DNA from: Pannonibacter sp. XCT-53
GTDB taxonomy: Bacteria; Pseudomonadota; Alphaproteobacteria; Rhizobiales; Stappiaceae
NCBI RefSeq assembly: GCF_009915765.1
Contig: NZ_JAABLQ010000002.1
Location: 62,001-126,000 of the forward strand
DNA length: 64,000 nt
Reading direction: 5' to 3'
Shown: positions 50,705 through 58,241 of the stretch, piece by piece
Position numbering within the stretch: position 1 is the first letter of the stretch
How the letters are laid out: each line of letters opens with the position of its first letter
Notes under the pieces: model-generated
The model's input: only the letters and a program-made list of their open reading frames with translations
Told to the model about the DNA's origin: nothing
Database searches by the model: none
Made by a program: the position numbers and the translations under genes

Positions 50705-52005
50705 CACCCGCCGACCCGCTCGTCGGGCTGGGCGGTCTCGTCTGCCTGGTCTCGCTGCTGCTCTTGCGGATGCCGGCAGCCATTGCGCTGCTGCTGATCG
50801 GTCTGGTGTTGCTGCTGGTCACAGGTGTTCCCCTGGCCGGCATTCCGGTGGTGATCCTGGCGGCGCTGGACCGGGACGACGTCATCGCGATCCCGCTCTT
50901 CCTCTTCTTTTCCCATGTGCTGGTGAAGGGCGCGGCGGCCGACACCCTGTGGCGGCTGGCGCGCAGCCTGTCGGGGCAGCGGGCGGCCGGTCCCCTCGTG
51001 GCGGCGGTCGTGACCAGCCTGCTGCTCGGGTTCCTGACCACCTCCGGCGTCGCCGCGACGGCGGCAGTCGGGGCGATCGCCCTGCCGGGGCTGCTGGCCA
51101 GCGGCTATCCGCGCCCGCTCGTGCTCGGGCTCCTCGCCGGCAGCGGGACGCTCACCCTCCTGCTGCCGCCCTCGATGCCGCTCATGGTTCTGGGGCTGGT
51201 GACCGACATTCCGGCCCACCAGATGCTGGCGGCCGGGCTGTGGCCGGGGCTGGGGCTTGCGGGGCTGCTGCTCGCCCTGTCCGTTGTGCTGGGCGCGCGC
51301 TATGGCCGGCTCCAGCCGGCCGTGCCGCTGGCCGTGCGGCTGGATGCGCTCGTCGCGGCCCTGCCGCTGCTGCTCCTGCTCGGGGCGCTCGCCGGGCTCC
51401 TGTTCGTCGCCCCGCTCTCGGTGGCCGAAACGGCGGCGGCAGCGGCGCTTCTCGCGGTGGTCGTGATTTGCGGCATCTACCGCCGGCTGTCGCTGCGCCA
51501 GCTGGCCGACACGGCCTTCGAGGCGGCGGTGGGGGCCGCGTCGCTCCTGGCCATTGCTGCCGGCGCGAAGGCGCTGCTGCTCGGTCTCACCGTCACCGGC
51601 TTCCCCGGCAGCCTGGCCGATCACGCCATGTCGCTCGCCGGCATCGTGCCTTTCCTGCTGCTTCTCAGCCTGCTGGTGATCGTGCTGGCGTTCCTGCTCG
51701 ACGGGCTCGGCCTGCTGCTGGTCGTGCTGCCGGTCCTGCTGCCGGCGGCGGTGCAGCTCGGTCTCGATCCGGTCTGGCTGTCGGTCTATTTCGTCATGCT
51801 GCTGCAGGCGGCGCTGGTGTTGCCGCCGTCGGGGCTCAATCTGCTGATCATCCAGGGGCTCGCCCGGGCCGCCCGCGTCGAGGTGGTGGAAGGGGCCATC
51901 GTGTTCCTGCTGCCGCTTGCCCTCGTCGCGCTGGTCTGGTGCCTGTGGCCGGGCTTGCCCTTCGGCGACCCGGTGTCCTTCGTGCTGGTGCCCGCCGCCC
52001 GCTGA
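50701..52005 (+). CDS. TRAP transporter large permease, DctM family
   Basis: This 434-residue, very hydrophobic protein has about twelve helices. The DctM signature regions are present: IPLFLFFSHVLVKGAAADTLW, VAAVVTSLLLGFLTTSGVAATAAVGAIALP (key TTSGVAATAAVGAIALP) and PPSMPLMVLG. The C-terminal half repeats the motif with LPPSGLNLLIIQGLAR. It is a sodium- or proton-driven organic-acid importer subunit. Its stop codon lies inside the first unit of a 54-bp hairpin repeat array, so the array directly abuts the gene. Confidence 0.92.
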   Translation: MTPADPLVGLGGLVCLVSLLLLRMPAAIALLLIGLVLLLVTGVPLAGIPVVILAALDRDDVIAIPLFLFFSHVLVKGAAADTLWRLARSLSGQRAAGPLVAAVVTSLLLGFLTTSGVAATAAVGAIALPGLLASGYPRPLVLGLLAGSGTLTLLLPPSMPLMVLGLVTDIPAHQMLAAGLWPGLGLAGLLLALSVVLGARYGRLQPAVPLAVRLDALVAALPLLLLLGALAGLLFVAPLSVAETAAAAALLAVVVICGIYRRLSLRQLADTAFEAAVGAASLLAIAAGAKALLLGLTVTGFPGSLADHAMSLAGIVPFLLLLSLLVIVLAFLLDGLGLLLVVLPVLLPAAVQLGLDPVWLSVYFVMLLQAALVLPPSGLNLLIIQGLARAARVEVVEGAIVFLLPLALVALVWCLWPGLPFGDPVSFVLVPAAR

Positions 52006-52431
52006 AGCGGGCGGCTCTGCTGTTGAATCAGGCCGGCTTGCCGGCCCTGCGCCCGCTGAAGCGGGCGGCTCTGCTGTTGAAACAGGCCGGCCTGCCGGCC
52101 CTGCGCCCGCTGACAAACCTGCTCACAGTCATCCCGGCCCAGCTGAGCGTGAGCGAAGCGCCGAGCCGGGATCCAGACATCAGCCGCGCGAAGCGCGACA
52201 AACGTGTCAGTCGAAAATCATATCCGTTGACTTGTTTATGGACTCGCTTGCGCTCGCACAGACATGCTGGATTCCGGATCTGCGGTTCGCTGAACGCTCA
52301 CCTTGTCCGGAATGACGGCAAACTGACGAAACTCCGAAGTTTGTGAGCAGTCCGCGCCGCCCGCTGAAGCGGGCGGCTCTGCTGTTGAAACAGGCCGGCC
52401 TGCCGGCCCTGCGCCCGCTGAAGCGGGCGGC
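51997..52431. repeat. tandem 54-bp dual-hairpin repeat array split by element copy C
   Basis: The unit starts GCCCGCTGAAGCGGGC and ends GGCCGGCCTGCCGGCCCTGC (first 16 and last 20 bases), two hairpins joined by GGCTCTGCTGTTGAAACA. Full units are at 51997-52050, 52051-52104 and 52359-52412; partial units lie at 52105-52113 and 52413-52431. Units differ at two positions only. The dctM stop is within the first unit, and the last partial one reaches the end of the creatininase-family gene. Confidence 0.9.
52103..52354 (+). repeat. MITE-like mosaic element, copy C
   Basis: A 252-bp element collinear with copy B and the reverse complement of copy A. Its ends GCTGACAAACCTGCTCAC and GTGAGCAGTCC are weaker inverted repeats than in A and B. 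It interrupts the 54-bp array, so the same hairpin unit lies on both sides. Non-coding. Confidence 0.85.
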
Positions 52432-52442
52432 TGCCGCTGCGG

Positions 52443-53249
52443 TCAGGCGGGCGTCCACAGGCGGCCGAGGTCGAAGCCGTGCACGTCCTTCAGCAGCTCG
52501 ACGAAGCCGCGGGCCGCATGGTCCAGCGAGGCCTTGCCCTTTTCCGCCGTGGCGCGGGCGGCATTGCCCACGGCACCGGCCGGGTTGAGGTCCTGCGCCT
52601 TCCAGCCGAACTGCTGCTGGCCATGTCCGCGCAGATACTTGAATTCCTTTATGAAATCCTGCTGTGTCGATGGGAAGTCGATGGCCTTGTCCATGCGCAC
52701 CAGCTCCGGGTGCAGATGCAGCATGATCGAGGTCTCGATGTCGCCGCCGTGGATGCCATAGGTGAATTCCTCGGCCGGGAACACGCCCTCCGGCTGGCCG
52801 AAGCGCGACCAGGCCGTGGCCGTCACCAGCATCTCGTGGCTGATGCGCAGCTCCCGCGCCACGATGTCGATGATCGGCACATTGCCGCCGTGGGAATTGA
52901 TCAGCACCAGCTTGCGGATGCCGGCCCGGGCGACGCTCTCGCCGATGTCGATCCACGCCCGCGTCAACGTCTCCCAGGAGATGGTCAGCGTGCCGGGCGA
53001 GGAGATGTGCTCGTTCGACTTGCCGATCTGCTGCACCGGCAGGAAGGTCACCGGCAGGTCGTCAGGCAGCAGCTCGAGGGTGCGGCGGATCTGCCCCTTG
53101 GCGATGGCCGTGTCCGTCCAGACCGGCAGATGCGGCCCGTGCTGTTCGATCGCGGCCACCGGCAGTACGGCAATCCAGCCGCTGGTGTCGGAGCCGGAGA
53201 AATCGGTCGTGGTCATCTCGTGCCAGAAGCGGCGCGGCAGGGCGGTCAT
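52443..53249 (-). CDS. creatininase-family amidohydrolase
   Basis: A 268-residue enzyme of the creatinine amidohydrolase fold. Metal-binding residues are visible in AIEQHGPHLPVWTD (Glu 35, His 37, Asp 46) and GIHGGDIETS (His, Asp, Glu near 168). The SHGGN segment is typical. Family members open cyclic amides (creatinine, formylated intermediates, mycofactocin precursors). The exact substrate is not fixed by sequence. The TRAP permease is convergent on the other side of the repeat array. Other nitrogen-scavenging genes lie nearby. Confidence 0.9.
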   Translation of the reverse strand: MTALPRRFWHEMTTTDFSGSDTSGWIAVLPVAAIEQHGPHLPVWTDTAIAKGQIRRTLELLPDDLPVTFLPVQQIGKSNEHISSPGTLTISWETLTRAWIDIGESVARAGIRKLVLINSHGGNVPIIDIVARELRISHEMLVTATAWSRFGQPEGVFPAEEFTYGIHGGDIETSIMLHLHPELVRMDKAIDFPSTQQDFIKEFKYLRGHGQQQFGWKAQDLNPAGAVGNAARATAEKGKASLDHAARGFVELLKDVHGFDLGRLWTPA

Positions 53250-53421
53250 GGAAGGCCTCGCTGGAGCAATCGGAAGGTCCGCCGAGATTAGCTGCCTGAT
53301 CCCCTGCCGTCATGCCTGTTCTTGCGGCGTCCGTGCCTCTCCCGGCGGCTCACGCAAAACTGATCAAAGCCGTTAATCGCCGTTAACCGATTGGAAATGC
53401 ACCTTCCGCAAAGTCAGCTGC

Positions 53422-54417
53422 ATGCTGACCGCATTGTCTGCCCTTTCGGTCGGGGCCACCCAGCGGGGTGGAACCCAGGGCCAGTCGGGACCGCTCACGC
53501 ATGATCCGCGTGACCGGGACGGCACCGTCGTATCTGCCCGGCAAAGTGCAAGCGATCCGGTCCGCCAGGCTGAACGCTCGGGCGCTGTCGCCACCTTCTC
53601 GGCTGCGGCGCTTCAGGCGCTGCAGGACAGCGACGCCCTGCAGCCGGAGGAGGATCGCAAGACGAAGGAATCCAGCGCGCCCGCGTCCGATGCGTCTGCC
53701 AGTCAATCCGGCCCGCAAGGCGAGACCGTGACTGCACAGTCTTCCGGGCTGGAGGCGTCGGCAGAGGAAACCGGCAGTTCGTCAGAAGAGGAAGACCCGA
53801 ACCAGGACGGGTTGACCGAGGAAGAAGAGGACCAGGTCGAAAAGCTGAAGCAGCGCGACCGCGAGGTGCGGGCGCATGAGCAGGCGCATGCCCGGGTCGG
53901 CGGCCCCTATGCGGGTGCGCCCAGTTACACGTTCCAGCAAGGGCCGGACGGTGGCCGCTATGCCATCGGTGGCGAGGTCCAGATCGATACCTCGCCGGAA
54001 AGCGAACCGGAAGCCACGGTCCGCAAGATGCAGATTGTCATCCGTGCCGCGCTTGCCCCTGCCGAGCCGTCTTCGCAGGATCTGCGCGTGGCACAGCTCG
54101 CCCGCTCGCAGTTGCAGGAAGCCCAGTCGCAGGCCCGGGCCGAGGCCGCCGCCGAGCTGCGCGGCGAAGAGGGGGAGGGGGAAGCGGCCGCGCAGACCAG
54201 CCAGACCTCAGCCACTGCACCTGCGGACAAGTCGGAGCCCTCCCGATCGCGTCAGTCTTCGAATGAGGACAACGAAAGGTCCGCAGACGCTGAAAGCCGG
54301 CCAACTTCGGATGCTGCGGAGCGCCGCTCGAAGGAGACGGCCAGCGCCTATCGGCAGGCGGCAGACCGGCTGGTGGAGGCCGGCCGGCTTGCGGCAGGCA
54401 CGGGTATTTTCGCCTGA
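53422..54417 (+). CDS. SprA-related putative metalloprotease
   Basis: A 331-residue protein. A long acidic, Ser/Gln-rich and probably disordered N-part (to residue ~140) precedes a conserved core: REVRAHEQAHARVGGPYAG, then SYTFQQGPDGGRYAIGGEV (key GPDGGRYAIGGEV). HEQAH at 152-156 is a zinc-protease HExxH motif. The C-terminal part is Ala/Gln/Glu-rich helix and low-complexity sequence. This SprA/CJM1_0395-type family is widespread but its role is not established. No signal peptide is obvious. The start is at the ATG with no strong ribosome site. Confidence 0.8.
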   Translation: MLTALSALSVGATQRGGTQGQSGPLTHDPRDRDGTVVSARQSASDPVRQAERSGAVATFSAAALQALQDSDALQPEEDRKTKESSAPASDASASQSGPQGETVTAQSSGLEASAEETGSSSEEEDPNQDGLTEEEEDQVEKLKQRDREVRAHEQAHARVGGPYAGAPSYTFQQGPDGGRYAIGGEVQIDTSPESEPEATVRKMQIVIRAALAPAEPSSQDLRVAQLARSQLQEAQSQARAEAAAELRGEEGEGEAAAQTSQTSATAPADKSEPSRSRQSSNEDNERSADAESRPTSDAAERRSKETASAYRQAADRLVEAGRLAAGTGIFA

Positions 54418-54531
54418 GATCAACTGGTTCCGGTTGTTTCTGCCATCTGGCGCTTGAGTTTGTCACCCCTTGGCCGCAATTAGCATCGATATGTGTTTTG
54501 CCTTCCTTTTGCGCTCAACCGGATTCCCGTC

Positions 54532-55686
54532 ATGTCCCATCTTGCCCGCGCCCGGCTTGCCGTGGCCATCGTGTTTTTCTGTGTCGGCAGTCTGGTCGGC
54601 ACGTGGGCATCGCGCATCCCGGACATCAAGTCCTATCTCGGCCTGTCGGAGGGCGGGTTCGGCATTCTCCTGCTGATCATGGCCGTCGGCGGCATCCTGT
54701 CGTTTCCGCTGTCGGGCCGGGCAATCGACCGCTTCGGCGGCGTGACGGGCGCGCGGATCGGCATCGCGGTCTGCTTCCTTGTCTTTGCCCTGGTGCCGCT
54801 GGCCGGCTCCGTCTGGGTGATCGCGCCGATCCTTGCGGCCTTCGGTGCCATCATCGGGGCCTCGGACGTGGCCATGAACGCCTGGGCCGCCGAGGTGGAA
54901 AAGGCCATGGCCAAGCCGATCATGTCCTCCTTCCACGGCCTGTACAGCTTGGGCGCGGGCGTGGGGGCCGGGTTCGGCGGGTTCACCATCTGGCTCGGCT
55001 GGAGCGTCACGACCCATGTCTGGGTGGTGGTTGCCGTGCTGGCCGTAGCCTGTGTCGTCTTCCTGCGGGTGCCGTGGACCTCGCAGATCCACGAGACGAG
55101 CGGCAAGCGGCCGCCGCTCGTTGCCCTGCCGCGCGGGGGCCTGATCTTCATCGGCGGCATGGCCTTCTGCGCCGCCGTCAGCGAGGGCTCGGCCGTTGAC
55201 TGGGCCGCGCTCTACCAGATCAAGGAACTCGGCATCGAGCCGTCCATGGCGGCCATCGGCTTCTCGGTCTTCTCCGTGGCCATGGTCGGCATGCGCTTTG
55301 CCGGCGATCACATCATCGCCCGCTTTGGCCAGATGAACACCGCGATCGCCAGCGGCATCACCGCCGGCATCGGTGCCATGATCTTCGTGCTCGGCAGCGA
55401 TCCGTACGTGATCTGGCTCGGCTGCGGCATCATGGGCCTCGGCAATGCGGTCATCTTCCCCATCGCCTTCTCCCGCGCCGCCGCCGATCCGGACATGTCG
55501 CCGGGCGAGGCGCTGGCCGCCGTCTCGACCCTCGGCTACGGCGCCTTCCTGTTCGGCCCGCCGCTGATCGGCTTCATTGCCGAAGCCTCGTCGCTGCGGG
55601 CGTCCTTCCTGTTCATCGCCGTGCTGTCGTTCCTCATTGCCGTCTTCGCCTTCCTCGGCCGCCGGCAGGAACGTCGCATGCTGTGA
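54532..55686 (+). CDS. MFS transporter (YbjJ-like)
   Basis: A 384-residue major-facilitator protein with twelve helices. The first begins RARLAVAIVFFCVGSLVGTWASRIPDIKSYLGLSEGGFG (key WASRIPDIK), the YbjJ-type opening, and loop 2-3 reads SGRAIDRFGGVTGARIG. The second half has AGDHIIARFG. Substrates of YbjJ proteins are unknown; sugar or drug efflux is suggested for relatives. I chose the ATG at 54532. An earlier in-frame ATG adds 13 residues. Its 3' end is 33 bp from the convergent amidohydrolase gene. Confidence 0.9.
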   Translation: MSHLARARLAVAIVFFCVGSLVGTWASRIPDIKSYLGLSEGGFGILLLIMAVGGILSFPLSGRAIDRFGGVTGARIGIAVCFLVFALVPLAGSVWVIAPILAAFGAIIGASDVAMNAWAAEVEKAMAKPIMSSFHGLYSLGAGVGAGFGGFTIWLGWSVTTHVWVVVAVLAVACVVFLRVPWTSQIHETSGKRPPLVALPRGGLIFIGGMAFCAAVSEGSAVDWAALYQIKELGIEPSMAAIGFSVFSVAMVGMRFAGDHIIARFGQMNTAIASGITAGIGAMIFVLGSDPYVIWLGCGIMGLGNAVIFPIAFSRAAADPDMSPGEALAAVSTLGYGAFLFGPPLIGFIAEASSLRASFLFIAVLSFLIAVFAFLGRRQERRML

Positions 55687-55719
55687 GGCCGGGGCCAGCG
55701 GCGGTCCCGCCGGCGGCCC

Positions 55720-57063
55720 TTACAGGCTTTCGAGGAACCGCCGTGCGGCCTCGCCATGCTCGTGGCGCAGCCGGGCGGTGTCGATGGTCACCGGCTCGCC
55801 GTCGGTCACCGTCCAGGTCCCGCCCACCATCACCCGGTCGGCCCGGTGCGCGCCGCACAGGATCAGCGCCGCCAGCGGATCTCCCGCACCGGAGAAGCGC
55901 AGCTCGTCGAGGCTGTAGAACGCCAGATCCGCCATCTTGCCGATGGCGATCGCGCCGATGTCGTCCCGGCCGAGACACCGGGCCGAGCCTTCCGTGGCCC
56001 AGCGATAGGCATCCAGGTGCGTCACCGAGGCCGCGTCATAGGTCAGCCGGTTGATCATCAGCGCGTGGCGCAGCCCTTCCATCAGGTTGGAATTGTCGTT
56101 GGAGGCCGAGCCGTCGACGCCGAGGCCCACCGGCGAGCCGGCCGCCTCCAGCTCCTTCGTCCGGCACTGGCCCGACGCCAGCACCATGTTGGAGGTCGGG
56201 CAATGGCAGACGCCGACGCAGGCATGACCAAGCCGGTGCACCTCGTCGTCGTTGAAATGGATGCCATGCGCCAGCCAGGTCCGGCTGGTCAGCCAGCCGC
56301 AGTCCTCCAGGTAATCCACCGGGCGGCAGTTGAACTTCGCCTCGCAATAGGCGTTCTCGTCGTGGGTCTCGCCCAGATGCGTGTGCAGGCGGCAGTCGTG
56401 CCGCTCGGCCAGAACCGCGCTCTCGCGCATCAGCTCCCGTGTCACCGAGAAAGGCGAGCAGGGTGACAGCGCCACCTGCAGCTTCGCGCCCTTCGACCGG
56501 TCATGGTATTTCGCCAGCACCCTTTCGCAGTCGGCCAGGATCGTGTCCGTGTCCTGCACCACGCTGTCCGGCGGCAGGCCGCCGTCCTTCTGGCTGAGGT
56601 TCATGGACCCGCGTGTCAGCGTCATGCGCAGGCCCACCCGCTCGGCCTCCTCGGCCTGGATGTCCATCGCCGCTTCCAGCCCGCCCGGATAGAGGTAATG
56701 GTGGTCGGCGGCGGTGGTGCAGCCCGACATCATCAGCTCCGTCAGGGCGAGACGGGTGGCCAGGCGGAAGGTCTCCGGCGTCACGGCCCGCGCCCAGATC
56801 GGATAGAGCGCCTGCAGCCAGGGAAACAGCTCCTTGTTGATCGCCTCAGGGTGAGCCCGGGTCAGGGTCTGGTAGAAGTGATGATGCGTGTTGACGAGGC
56901 CGGGCACGATGACATGCCGTCCGGCGTCGAAGGTGCCGTCCACCGGCAGCATCGGCGTGCGGCCGCGCGCAACCAGCTCGGCGATGACGCCGTCCTCAAT
57001 GACAATCCCCCGTTCCGCGCCCTCACTGAGGATGGCGATCGGGTCCTTGATCCACAAGCGCAT
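55720..57063 (-). CDS. 8-oxoguanine deaminase-like amidohydrolase
   Basis: A 447-residue cytosolic deaminase of the amidohydrolase superfamily. It has the metal motif VNTHHHFYQT, further ligand histidines in HTHLGETHDE and LAHGIHFNDDE, and catalytic Asp in GLGVDGSASNDNSN. The N-terminus MRLWIKDPIAILSEGAERG and the RAHPEAINKELFPWL segment resemble the 8-oxoguanine deaminase group (EC 3.5.4.32), which also includes isoxanthopterin and other purine deaminases. The assignment of substrate is moderate. No convincing ribosome site is seen. It is divergent from the SOS mutasome across a 371-bp gap. Confidence 0.85.
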   Translation of the reverse strand: MRLWIKDPIAILSEGAERGIVIEDGVIAELVARGRTPMLPVDGTFDAGRHVIVPGLVNTHHHFYQTLTRAHPEAINKELFPWLQALYPIWARAVTPETFRLATRLALTELMMSGCTTAADHHYLYPGGLEAAMDIQAEEAERVGLRMTLTRGSMNLSQKDGGLPPDSVVQDTDTILADCERVLAKYHDRSKGAKLQVALSPCSPFSVTRELMRESAVLAERHDCRLHTHLGETHDENAYCEAKFNCRPVDYLEDCGWLTSRTWLAHGIHFNDDEVHRLGHACVGVCHCPTSNMVLASGQCRTKELEAAGSPVGLGVDGSASNDNSNLMEGLRHALMINRLTYDAASVTHLDAYRWATEGSARCLGRDDIGAIAIGKMADLAFYSLDELRFSGAGDPLAALILCGAHRADRVMVGGTWTVTDGEPVTIDTARLRHEHGEAARRFLESL

Positions 57064-57355
57064 GACAAATCCGGTCCTTCTGATCGGGATATGATCTGGA
57101 CCTGCAGGCTTTGATAGCGGCGCTCAATTTCACCGCCCGAGTTCCGCACAGGGTCACCTGACTGCGGCTCCAGTCTTCGTCTGCCACAGGCTTCCGCGCA
57201 AGGGGGAAGTGCGGGCCGACCCGCCCTCTCGGTTCCGTCCCGCTTTATCCTTGTCATGTTTCTCAAGGGCTTACGGCGGCTTTTGTCGGGGTTCAATGAA
57301 TCTTCACCTTGTCCCCGGGGGCGGCGTTGACTCTCGGGGAGGGCAGGCGCATAAA

Positions 57356-57370
57356 GAACAAAATAGGAAC
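57356..57370 (+). promoter_or_regulatory. LexA (SOS) box of the imuA-imuB-dnaE2 operon
   Basis: GAAC-N7-GAAC (reverse complement GTTC-N7-GTTC) is the direct-repeat SOS box known in alphaproteobacteria. It lies 65 bp before imuA. The spacer is AAAATAG. Confidence 0.9.
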
Positions 57371-57434
57371 ATTGACGTTGACAGACCTGCCTTCACGCTC
57401 CCCGTGAAAGGCCGGAACAACCCGGTTTTGCGCC

Positions 57435-58241
57435 ATGCATGACTTCGAGACCCTCTCCCGGATGATGCGCCAGCATGCCGGGCCGAGGCCCGCAGGCAGC
57501 GGGCCCGCCAGCGCCGGGCTGCCCTCCCGGGGGCTGCACGAGTTTCATGCCGCCGCCGCCGATGCGGTCAGCCTGTCCGGGCTGGCGCTCGGGCTTGCGG
57601 CCCAGTCCGGCCGCCGGCGTCCGCTGCTGCATGTCGGGCGCAGCCTGTCCGAGGGCGAGACCGGCCCGCTGCATGGCATGGGTCTGGCCGAATTCGGCCT
57701 TGATCCGGCCCGCCTCTTGCCGGTCCGCCTGCGTGATCCCGTGGCCGTGCTGCAGGCCGCGCTGGAGGGGGCGGCCTGCGCGGCCCTGGACGCGGTGATC
57801 GTCGAGCTGTGGGGCGAGGTCCGGGCCTATGACCTGACCGCCAGCCGCCGTCTGGCGCTCGCCGCCCGCAATTCCGGCGTGCCCGTGTTCGTGCTGCGGG
57901 TGGGGGCTGCCCCTGTGGCAAGCGCTGCGGAAACCCGCTGGCAGGTGCGCGCGCTGCCCTCGGTTGCCCTTGCGGCCAATGCGCCGGGACGTCCGGCCTT
58001 CGACCTGACCCTTCTGCGGGCCCGCAACGGCCAGGAGGGCTTGCGCTATCATGTGGAGTGGGATCGTGCTCTCTCAAAACTCGTCTCCCGGCCGCTCACC
58101 GGCATTGCCCCGGACCGCGACCTCGAAACCGGCTCCGGCGCCGCAGCCCGACGCCGGGCGGCGCTACCTGGCGCTGTGGTTTCCCTTCCTGTCGACCGAC
58201 AGGGCACGCCGCCATCAGGTCCGCAGCGGCGCGCCGGTTGA
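57435..58241 (+). CDS. imuA: ImuA, RecA-like component of the translesion mutasome
   Basis: A 268-residue member of the ImuA (SulA/RecA-like) family. GLHEFHAAAADAVSLSGLALGLAA, with key HEF, and the PVRLRDPVAVLQAALEGAA stretch fit, while no complete Walker A is present, as expected. ImuA supports ImuB and DnaE2 in damage-induced mutagenesis. A LexA box lies upstream. Its last ~190 bp overlap imuB in another frame. No ribosome site is clear. The operon order imuA-imuB-dnaE2 is standard. Confidence 0.92.
   Translation: MHDFETLSRMMRQHAGPRPAGSGPASAGLPSRGLHEFHAAAADAVSLSGLALGLAAQSGRRRPLLHVGRSLSEGETGPLHGMGLAEFGLDPARLLPVRLRDPVAVLQAALEGAACAALDAVIVELWGEVRAYDLTASRRLALAARNSGVPVFVLRVGAAPVASAAETRWQVRALPSVALAANAPGRPAFDLTLLRARNGQEGLRYHVEWDRALSKLVSRPLTGIAPDRDLETGSGAAARRRAALPGAVVSLPVDRQGTPPSGPQRRAG

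Noticed and set aside
51997..52431. CRISPR array
   Set aside because: The repeats are contiguous 54-bp tandem hairpin units without variable spacers, and no cas gene is near.
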